A stretch of 64,000 nucleotides of DNA. Source: Mesodorylaimus sp. YZB2_4. Its lineage: Eukaryota > Nematoda > Enoplea > Dorylaimida > Dorylaimidae. Below the pieces are notes generated by a model. The model did no database searches. It was not told where the DNA came from and was given only the letters and a program-made list of their open reading frames with translations. The position numbers and the translations under genes were made by a program. The DNA is taken from positions 62,001 through 126,000 of the forward strand of contig JASANH010000053.1 in assembly GCA_030248295.1 (NCBI GenBank), given 5' to 3'. Below, one piece after another: positions 55,520-64,000 of the stretch (the first letter of the stretch is position 1; the number at the start of each line of letters is the position of its first letter).

Positions 55520-56515
55520 TGTAAGGATACTGCGTTTCATTCTGAATACTTAAAGACACGAATTTCCACGTACATTCAAAGTGCTTATGTGACATTGGTC
55601 AATGCTTCATGTTTTTGGCCACTTTTGCTGTCACTGTCTGTCCCGAGAGATCGTGAGATTTTGGATTTAGAACTGGCCTTCAATGAGAGCAAGACGCAAG
55701 GATGCATTTTTCGTCTAAGCCCTAAGCCACTGAAAATTCAACCAACTGTTTCGCTTAATGGCAATCGAATCGTTTTTGCAGACACTGTTAAATATTTGGG
55801 AATCCTGCTATCCGAAAGGATGCAATTTGTGGATCACTGTCAGGAAACGGCGAACAAGGCTCGTCGAATGATCGGAGCATTTCGACAGAAATTTGGAAAA
55901 TTTGCATCAAACGTGTTGAAGACAGTTTATTTGCAATGTATACTACCTTGCCTGGAGTACGGATGTTGTGCTTGGGCACCTACATTACAATATTTAATTG
56001 ATGATCTTGAACGGGCACAAAAATACGCGGCAAGGGCTATTCTCAATGACTGGATAAAACCATACGAGGAAGCGATTAGGGAACTTGGCTGGTATACTTT
56101 ATCAACAAGACGAAATCATCTGAAGATGCTCCATTTTTACAAACTGTACCATGGTCACGCTGCGTATCCAACAAATAGCAGATTCATTCACATTGTGGAT
56201 TCGGGTCAAAGATATAATGAGCGCACGACTCAAGCACACTTCTTGAAATTACCTCGTCTTATCAAAGAAACTTTTGGTCAAAGTTTTGAATATTCGGTAA
56301 TCAAGAACTTCTGGAATCGTGATAAAAAAGTGATGCTATATGAGGTAGCCATTGGATCTTATAACGTGTTCAAAAGCCACATTTTGGCAACAGAGTTTTA
56401 GTTCTTTCGACGGTTTTCATGTTTCTTGTTTTCCTTATGTACTCGCCGTTCAGTGCACTGATAAGTGTGTGGGCAGAGATAAATTAGCATAGCATAGCAT
56501 AGCATTAGCATAACG
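55520..56515 (+). mobile_element. 5'-truncated Jockey/CR1-like LINE (C-terminal half)
   Basis: The open frame 55589-56401 starts after the catalytic YADD: LAFNESKTQGCIF, VKYLGILLSERMQFVDH, LPCLEYGCCAWAP, LERAQKYAARAILNDWIKPY and LGWYTLSTRRNHLKMLHFYK. It is the same kind of element as 41604-42775 but a different family. The 3' end is an (AGCAT)n tail (56485-56515). Confidence 0.85.
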
Positions 56516-56630
56516 CCCGTTATTCTCATCAGATCGCCCAGGCGCACTGCCGCAAAGGTATGCATTTTACTCGTATACTGTACTTTATCTATGCGCTTCA
56601 CACTCTATCATTTCCAACCGAATCAATAAA

Positions 56631-59556
56631 TCAATCAGAATCGCTCCAAGCATCCTGAGTCAAATCAACCGTGATTCGCGCGTCATCCTCGTGACCAGGT
56701 AGTCGAACCACCAATAAACGCTTCTTGAACTCCGGGTTCTCATCATGTTCAGGTCGCAAGCACCCAATCGTTTTGTCATAACTGGCAGTGTAGAGTTCTT
56801 GATAATCAGGACCTCGATAAGCGCACGAAAAGCAGGGCATCATATGAGCAGCTAGTGTTCGTCTCTTAGAGTCCAACAGCGAAATGACCTCGACGCTTGT
56901 GGACGAAGGTATGAAAACGTTGCCAGCTTGCATATGATCGACAGTGTGGTAAGCGAAATCGATGCCAATGGCTTTCAAGGAACGCAAATCAGATCGATAT
57001 CCTATAAAAGTGGTGACTTCATAAAAAATGGTGTACGAAATTACTTATCTGGGTTTGATCGGGGGTTGTCATCAGGTCTCCCCAGAAATATTGAATATAC
57101 TGTACAGATAAATATCAAGGACAGATTTGGTTTCTGGCTGGATGCCGCATGTTGACTTGGTAACTCAACAAATTTTCTCTAACTTACAGTACAGCACAAC
57201 AAAACTATACCCACTTTCTGGGTAGTCGTCAAACGGATTTTGCGAAGGGTGTTCTGCCTCCAAATTCTTTGTTAAATTTCATCAATTTTTATAGCCGTGT
57301 TGGTGCAAGCTCCTCCCTTCATGATTAAAAACATTTCTAATTCCAAATCAGCCAGTTATTTTATAATTTAAAATTTACGATCAAGATACAAACAAAACCT
57401 TCTCTTTGAACGAGAATTTGCGATTAGCAAAAAATTAAAAACGTACATTTCTGGTTCGAAATTTCAGAACACAGATTACGAGGCTAATTTTAAAATTTTG
57501 ATGAAAAGAGAGTAATTAGCACCATGACCCTGCTTTTTGCAATGTGAACTAGAAAATTCAAGCTTTAAAAATTTCGCACAGATTTTTCAAATCCTGGTTG
57601 GCCGTTCAGAAATCAAGGTCAAAGTGCTCAGAAGGACTTCATAAATCACGACTTCGAGGCTGCCGCACATTTAAATATTAACTTACTGATAGAAACCCGT
57701 TTCTTCAAATTTAATGTCAATGGATCCCAAATTCGCACTCCTCCTTCCGTATCCATCGAAACAAGGCACATACACTCTCGCGGCGATGCGAACTTTAAAG
57801 CCACAATTGTCAGATCATGCGCGACATCAATCGTACGACATTTATCATCGAGTAAAGCTTTCAGAAAACTCTAAAAAAGAATAAGATTCAAAATCAGCTA
57901 AAACTATAAGCTGCAGATTTTTTCACAGTAGAAATTCAGGAATAAAAAGTAGAAAAGCCCCAAAAAGTAAATAGGTACCTTGCCACTGCGAATGTCCCAA
58001 CAAAGCAATTGGCCATCGCGTCCAGCTGATAATAATATGTTAGAATCGTATGGTGACCATTGGACACACACGACCCCTTGTTTGTGATGTCCATAGAGAT
58101 GCTGAGTTTGAACACCCGACCGCATATCGACTAATCGAACATTCGATTCGTCGCTGGCAACTGAAAGTCACACCAGTCAGACGTGGGAGAAAGAATGACT
58201 GATGGGTGGGTGGCAATGAGTTTGAACAAAACAATCGATCACGATCAATATTGATCGATCATCCATGACAGATGGAGCGATTGTGCTCATCAAAACATGA
58301 CCACGGCCTTAGGTCATTGATCTCAAGCTCATCCATCGCCTATCCATTGATAATGATCAGCTTGGCCGATCAATAGATTGGCATCGATCTTGGCCGACCG
58401 ATTGCCGGTGTGCCATCATATTGATCGCCTGTCAACTACAGTGATCGATAAAGCCACCAGTCTATCTTAATGAGAAGTAAGCAGACCTCTAGTATGCTTC
58501 CAAAACCCTGTTTCTTGCTTACCTGCGATCATACTATGCGACGGACCACTGGCAGCATCTGCGGCCAACTGATGCATGAATACGGGCATGTTAAAAGGAA
58601 ATGACTGCACGGCAACCATCTCATTCGCATCCCACACTTTCACCGTTTTGTCATGGCTCGAAGTCACGAATATGCCATTGTCACGAGCATACCACTGGAC
58701 CCAATTGCAGTTAGAGAGGTGGCAATCCTTGGACTGTCTGAAAAGGCAATCACAAACAAGGCAAGAAACGTAGGGTATGAACAGCAAATTGGGCATACTT
58801 TTTGACAGCAGCAATCCGAGGACACAGCTGTCTCGGCGATTGGCTGATAGGATCGAGATCAAAGATTTCCAAAGAACCATTGACGCAGCCAGCCAGAAGA
58901 CTGAAAAAGAGAAAATGTCAGCGCAGTGCAACCCTCAGATAGGCGGGCGCAGGAGACGATGAGGCCGACCGAAAGCGGTGGGACAGAAACTTTTACTGGA
59001 GTAAGGCAAGTCTTGCGGCTAAACTGGCTGCTGAAACATCAACCCGAGGGGTTGACGTCCCTCAGCAAGGGGGAATCTCTCCCACTTGCCATGGCCTGCA
59101 CGGCTGACGAGAGTCAGCAGCGAGTCGAACACCCCATAATCAGCAGGCATGTGGCCAGTACTCTCTCGGCACGTGTGCGACTTATTGCTAGAAGGCTCTC
59201 ATCCAACGACTAGTGTAAGCCCACTATTGTTCCGTCGTGGCCGTATGTATTCAGTGACTTCAAATAAACGGGGCACCCACCCATCTCCTTGTTCGAGCCC
59301 GGGCATAACGTTATATTCACCAGACTTACTATCTCGATTCAGTCTTATCGATATCGATCGATAAATAACCTGCGGCTTTTTCGTCAATAAAGCCAGCCGA
59401 TCGTTCCCGTGAGTTAGGCCTATTCCATGAACAAACAACTTGACGATACAAACTGGAACTCAACGTTTCCACACGCTCGTCTCGAATGCTGTCTCGAAAT
59501 GTCGATGGCTGAGTAAGGCCCAGCTGTAATTTCTGAAGTTTCTGAACTAAACTCAT
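56631..59556 (-). CDS. ERCC8: ERCC8/CSA homologue, WD40 repair protein, six exons, 426 aa
   Basis: Minus-strand exons 59556-59330, 58900-58799, 58737-58523, 58160-57979, 57870-57687 and 57001-56631 join in frame, all GT-AG, with an ATG start. Landmarks align with ERCC8: SIDIDKTESRYLLAGCVNGS (repeat 1), VQWYARDNGIFVTSSHDKTV followed by KVWD, VASDESNVRLVDMRSG, VVCVQWSPYDSNILLSAGRD, TEGGVRIWDPLT, GNVFIPSSTSVEVISLLDSK, YQELYTASYDKTIGCLRP and a C-terminal DAWSDSD corresponding to the vertebrate FEDAWSS end. CSA is the substrate receptor of the CUL4-DDB1 ligase in transcription-coupled repair in the nucleus. Slightly longer than vertebrate CSA (about 396 aa). Intron 1 (429 nt) and intron 5 (685 nt) hold no gene. 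Confidence 0.93.
58225..58452. repeat. GATC-rich palindromic stretch in ERCC8 intron 3
   Basis: Contains the 14-bp palindrome GATCAATATTGATC and many GATCGAT/CCGATC units. ATCGATCAC near the left is inverted near the right (GTGATCGAT). Possibly a decayed MITE. Confidence 0.4.
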
Positions 59557-60219
59557 TTTAACATGGAACGAAAAAGTGTAGATAGATATTGATTGAAAAC
59601 TTTTTCGTTGCAGTTCCTGCCTTCAATTTTGGCGAGGAAAGGCGCGCGTTGCAGACACTATTTTAAAAAAGTGTGGTGTTGTTGAAAACGGCGGCAAATT
59701 TGAAATGAAGATAAAACCGGTGAGTTACTTCTTTCAGGATAGGTCTGTTGAAGCTGCGTTATCTCACCAAAACTGAGAGATCCTGGTCATTGCACCCATA
59801 CATAAGCACGAATACAGAAACATACACAGGATCCGCGGCAACATTTTAGCCGATTAAGTCCGGGAAGCTCTCAATTACGCCATGGAAACAAGTTATTTGC
59901 CCCGTGATATTGCACGATGCTGTACCTTTTATATACGTTTATTGATCTCGACTAGCCCCAGCCAAATGTTCCCGTTCGAACAACCACCTGAAAACCGTTG
60001 CTTAGAAAAGTAAATATGCTCATTCATTGTAGTATCCCCCCCCCCCCCGTTTAACTCCCCCGGGGATGGCTCATCTTTTTTAAAATTATTTTTAAAACTA
60101 GAGTCTGATTCGCGTTTTTTGACTATTTTCAAAATTGCTCAACAAATCCTGACGATCACTTGATCACTTCTGTGGACAGTTAATGGTCACTTTCACATAA
60201 AAGAGTCGCTGCCCTCACT
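59557..60219. other. ERCC8 5' flank; no gene
   Basis: Includes a C-run (60037-60048). No exon or promoter motif I would defend. Confidence 0.35.
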
Positions 60220-60259
60220 GCTCCAGCCTCTATTGCATGCTTGGCATAGAGGCTGGAGC
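60220..60259. repeat. Perfect 13-bp-stem hairpin
   Basis: GCTCCAGCCTCTA, a 14-nt loop and its exact reverse complement. Confidence 0.65.
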
Positions 60260-60429
60260 GCCTCGACTGGCTGCTGCGAAAGATATGGAATTCAATAGGG
60301 GACGTAAGTGGATAGGGAGGGGAGGTTGACGTCTTCTGCCGGTCGTCGCGAGTTTGTAAGCTACTGCATGGCAAGTTAGCTACTGTATGTGGCCTCAGAG
60401 GGATCGGGATTTGGGCCCCGGTATGGGAT

Positions 60430-60647
60430 AGTTTCATCACAAAGCGATGAGCAATGCTTTTCCAGCAATCGATAATATCTGTGTTTCACCACGGATTGTT
60501 AAAACCTATTGGATTTTAGCAATGCTTTTAGCTAGAAAGTTTATCCACGGAATGTGACTAGGACTAGCAATGGCTATTGCTAATGGCATGATTTTTGGTG
60601 AAACACAGATACGTAGCTTTTAGCATTGCTGAGGCTGTGGTGAAACA
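60430..60647. mobile_element. Fold-back MITE with GTTTCAYCA ends
   Basis: The left arm GTTTCATCACAAAGCGATGA, AGCAATGCTTTT and ATATCTGTGTTTCACCA is inverted at the right (TGGTGAAACACAGATACG, TTAGCATTGCTGAGG and TGTGGTGAAAC). Arms about 65 bp, whole about 218 bp. Confidence 0.65.
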
Positions 60648-62520
60648 GTACCCAGGCAGTGTGTTGCAGAGGTAATCATTTGTTATGCAATGTAGAGTTG
60701 TGACCTACGACTCTGTGAGCTGTGCAGCGTCTTTCACTGATAGGAATTTTAGGAAACACTCGTTATGCTCACTCATATGCTGAAAATGAAGCGGAAACAG
60801 GGACTAACCGACCTTGATGAAATTATGGGGGCTTCCGCCTTTCAGTAGTAAGGATCGCTAGGAGGGTAAGGAACAGAAAAGGGGTTCATTTTTTAACTCT
60901 CAAGAATGCACATTTTATACAAAGTGTGTATTTATTTCATATAACTCACGAAAGCTGCAACAGAATCGAGGATTTCTAGTGCAGTCTTTTGTTCCAAGTG
61001 ACATATTGATAGTTTGGCCGCGGAATATTCAGACAGATGCACTATCTTTTTCCTGTGCGGAACAGGGGACACGGGGGAAAGGGAACCGTGTATTCTCGAG
61101 AAAACAGGTTATATACATAGATACGGATCTTAACATCAACAGACACATTCGCTGCCTGTTAAGCCCAGCCACTGTGGAACTTATGCGCAGTAGGCTGCAG
61201 TGACAGGGCATAACGTGGCAACCTTTTTTGTTCAAAATTTGCGTATTATTTCTGATAAAATCTGTTATCAGACAACGAAAAGGTTAGCCCAGCCACCCTA
61301 CTCTAACCAAATGCAAAGCGAGACCAGGTTGGCTGGGCTTCCTCGGCGGCGATCGTAGAAAAATTGTGATAAAACAGAATCGCTACATTGTCACTAATAA
61401 AAAGTGTATCAGGGCGTTCCCTACCTCAGCCACTTCATTCCGGCAATACAGAGATGGCAACACAAGGGCCGATGATCGTTAGTTCTATTGCAGAAGGCTG
61501 TGCGCCTAAGCTATTAGCATGCTGGCAACACAGAAGCTGAATTTTCTGTTCTTAGTGTCACTGGGTATGCGCTAGACATTCAGTACTCGTGCTGTCACGA
61601 CAGATGCAACCTTACTGCAGCAAGTCCTCATTGTTTCCCTACTAAGTTCGAGGTAACTGAAGGCAATCGTACAACAAAACTACAAACTTCCGGTTCTTTC
61701 AATAAATTCTATTCCTGCGAGAATGCTTACAGTAGGTTAAATTTTTTGGAGTAGAGTCATCTGTTTTTTGTGCATGTCAAGAAGGTTTTGCAAATTTGAG
61801 TCCCCCCCACCCGAAAAATATTCCCCACCTTGGACTCGTTAAAAATAATAAATTCCTGTGCTATTATTTTGAGTATTCACGGCATGAACTCCGACTCGAA
61901 AATGAGAGCAAAATGAGCAAACTTTTGATCACAGAAAATGAAGCTTACATAACGTTTATATTCACCTGGGCTAAAGATCCCTGTTCTCTCTTTCTTGAGC
62001 CCAGCTTCTTTCAACGCGATGTTTCCTTGGCAATTCCATAGGCGCACAGCGCTCAGAAATTGATATTCTTGACCTTTAGAAGGCGATAGGTGTCTGTTCA
62101 AGAGGTCTCGGTCCGAATGTGTCACTTACTGTGAGTCGGTCTTCATTTTTACTGTAGAAAATAGCTATAGTGTTCAGCCGAGCCGAGAAATATGAGAAAA
62201 ATATGACCAGGTACCGTTCCCAAAAGAGTATGAGGCAGGTGCGAAAGGTGGGAACTCGTCACGAAGCCTACAATATGACCAAACGGCCTGTTTGGAAGCG
62301 TCGTTACATAGTATTTTACCGTTTGAAGAAAACATCCTTTTGGTTCTGCTCCTGTTCATGTCATTCCATTGGTGTACACTGGATATTGAACTTGGGGCCG
62401 CACTAGAAGCCATCACCAGTGGCAGCCCACCTAAAACTCAGCAATATAGTCCTCACGATCATATATTGCGAATGTTGGGATCCAGATTTATCCGTGCTCT
62501 GGTACCACACAATTCTCTGA
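60648..62520. other. No gene recognised; should hold the receptor's first exon
   Basis: Only short frames without domains. GCCCAGCCAC/GGTTGGCTGGGC (61288-61340) form a small inverted repeat. The upstream exon needed by the receptor at 62521 may lie here, but I cannot place it. Confidence 0.35.
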
Positions 62521-63519
62521 CCCCAAACGCAAAAGCCGAATGTGGTGTCAAACAACAGCACAGTTGCCTTGGCTCCCAGCCGTGATCTGACCATTTTCAC
62601 AGCAGTGGCCTTCATCAGTTTCAGCACGATTGGCTTCATCAGCAGCACTATCACAGTGCTGGTGATTGGTCTGAGCAAGCAGTTGCACACACCCTGCTTC
62701 ATTATGATCGCTGGCGTAGGGGTCGGCTCGTTCGCAGTGGCAGCACATTACATGGCTCGGGGTATCAACAAAGTGCGTCTGGATTTGGGTGTCCTTGGAT
62801 ACAGACGCACTGGGCTAGAGTGCCTGTTCCTGGGCGGCATATTCGGCGTGTGGGGCATAGCATTCCATTCCATCATGGCTTGCGTGATCGCTATCGATCG
62901 ATTGATCAGTATGACCGTTCCCATTCGATATCGTACCGTGGGAAAGACATACGCTTTAGCATTGATAGCAGTCTGCGCTGTGATACCTTTGGTGATGGAA
63001 ATCATTGGTTTTATGACTGCCCCCCTCGACAAGGAATTCACTCGCACAGAATTCAACCAAGCTATGACTCCGTTATTCATAAAGTTTTATTCTGTGTTTA
63101 ACCTCGTCGTCGCTTGCCTCAACGTGGCCATATACGCCGCCATGGTGACAGCGTTTCGCCTTCAGCTTTCTGGTCTTGACAAGTCTGCGGGTCAAAATGA
63201 CATTTTTATGAAACAGCAACTGGACGTTGTTCCCACCATAAAAATCCTGGCTATCCTTTATTTTTCAACAGGCAATGTGGCCGAGATTTTAATCAACATT
63301 AAAAATGCTTTGCCGCCAGGTGAACTTTCCTTTATTCTTAGTGGTTTAGGGTCGGTCTTGAAAGATGCCAGTTCGACCGTGGAAGGACTTTCGTCGTTGG
63401 CCAGGAGCAAAGTGTTTCGAGGACGTTTTCTCAATTTGATTGGAATAAAGGGCGACAATGCTGTGGATGTTGTAGGGACCAAAGGATCCGTATTTCATCT
63501 CGGTGTGCGAAAGATGTAA
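62521..63519 (+). CDS. Seven-transmembrane chemoreceptor-like GPCR (5' end not resolved)
   Basis: The frame is open from 62521 to the stop at 63517-63519. Seven hydrophobic segments are visible: about FTAVAFISFSTIGFISSTIT (TM1), FIMIAGVGVGSFAVAAHYMA (TM2), FGVWGIAFHSIMACVIAIDR (TM3, with DRL in place of DRY), ALALIAVCAVIPLVMEIIGF (TM4), FYSVFNLVVACLNVAIYAAM (TM5), TIKILAILYFSTGNVAEILI (TM6) and a weaker TM7 before a basic tail. NNST/NST near the N-terminus are glycosylation sites. The IDRL.S..VPIRYR stretch after TM3 is like nematode srsx-type receptors; family assignment is tentative. There is no ATG before TM1: position 62542 is GTG and a TGA lies at 62518, so a short upstream exon must supply the start, or the gene is damaged. 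Confidence 0.78.
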   Translation, partial: PQTQKPNVVSNNSTVALAPSRDLTIFTAVAFISFSTIGFISSTITVLVIGLSKQLHTPCFIMIAGVGVGSFAVAAHYMARGINKVRLDLGVLGYRRTGLECLFLGGIFGVWGIAFHSIMACVIAIDRLISMTVPIRYRTVGKTYALALIAVCAVIPLVMEIIGFMTAPLDKEFTRTEFNQAMTPLFIKFYSVFNLVVACLNVAIYAAMVTAFRLQLSGLDKSAGQNDIFMKQQLDVVPTIKILAILYFSTGNVAEILINIKNALPPGELSFILSGLGSVLKDASSTVEGLSSLARSKVFRGRFLNLIGIKGDNAVDVVGTKGSVFHLGVRKM

Positions 63520-64000
63520 GCCAAATTTAGTGCACGAGGAGGTGCAGCAAGAGCAAGCTATTGTTGAAGCATGATTTGGTGGTATTGTAGTAGCTACAGA
63601 TTGTATGTTCTCGCGCCCGACTCTCTGCGTTAGCGTAGATTGGGCAAATGTGCTTTGTAAAATACAATGTGCACATATACAGCACTAGTACACGCCTATG
63701 TAAAGTCGGCACGCACGCAATCGACCTTCTCTTGATATCAGCACCTGACTTTTGTGCATTTAGTGCTGCGCACCATACTATCAGTTTTGTGTTTCTTTGT
63801 GCAATCAGACCAGTCTGCAAATTTAATCGTAAGTTGAGGAAATGATAAGTAGTTTAAATGGTTTTTGCTTTCCCGCCTCGTAACATCTAAATTTTGGGAG
63901 GGAACAACAAAAATACATGCAACCTTTAGTAAATCACCTGCCTTATCTGTATCGCAAGGAGAATGGTGCGCGGACAATCGTGTCAGTTTCACAATAGAAA
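63520..64000. other. Receptor 3' flank; no gene
   Basis: No domain-bearing frame on either strand. Confidence 0.4.

Noticed and set aside
58926-59213. Plus-strand frame of 95 codons opposite ERCC8 intron 1
   Set aside because: No domain match; it lies wholly inside a well-supported intron on the other strand.

Overview
The window is a stretch of eukaryotic, invertebrate nuclear DNA. Genes have short GT-AG introns (about 54-700 nt, plus some multi-kb ones). It carries calreticulin, an ERCC8/CSA repair gene and a 7-TM receptor, and is full of nested retrotransposons, a MULE, SINEs and fold-back elements. An interstitial array of TTAGGC, the classical nematode telomere unit, and the chemoreceptor-like 7-TM protein point to a nematode. 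That is an inference; I cannot name the species.

Region by region. 0-17 kb: relics of a cysteine-rich secreted-protein family (exons 2-3 at 341-685, minus; exon 1 at 5609; last exon at 16192) among MITEs and SINEs, a defective Ty3/gypsy element (8098-12259, minus, 215-bp LTRs, TSD GTTCC) and a Bel/Pao fragment (13950-15339, minus). 17.4-28.1 kb: a second gypsy element is split by an 8-kb MULE (17851-25839, 10-bp TSD). The MULE is itself split by an L1/Tx1-type LINE whose ORF1 region carries a NADAR (YbiA-like) domain. Just after the gypsy integrase lies a DEG/ENaC channel C-terminal fragment. 28-33 kb: SINE pieces, several inverted-repeat elements and the TTAGGC array.

33-49.5 kb: two intact, tandem, four-exon paralogues (33548-39371 and 43988-49399; predicted 268 and 265 aa). 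Each has a 46-nt signal-peptide exon, two cysteine-rich exons and a last exon ending in a hydrophobic tail. They share a duplicated promoter block and are separated by an exon relic, a TIR element and a truncated LINE. I do not recognise this family; it is the best candidate here for undescribed biology.

51.5-64 kb: calreticulin (51768-53870, eight exons, ending HGEL) with three CCAAT-N9-CCA elements resembling ER-stress response elements upstream; a dead RTE LINE, a SINE and another LINE fragment; the ERCC8/CSA homologue (56631-59556, minus, six exons, 426 aa); a fold-back MITE; and a 7-TM receptor (62521-63519) whose first exon is not identified.

Working genes are therefore few: the two cysteine-rich paralogues, calreticulin (ER folding), ERCC8 (transcription-coupled repair) and the receptor. 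Nothing links them functionally except the tandem pair. Most of the rest is transposon history, and its insertion order can be read from nesting and target-site duplications.
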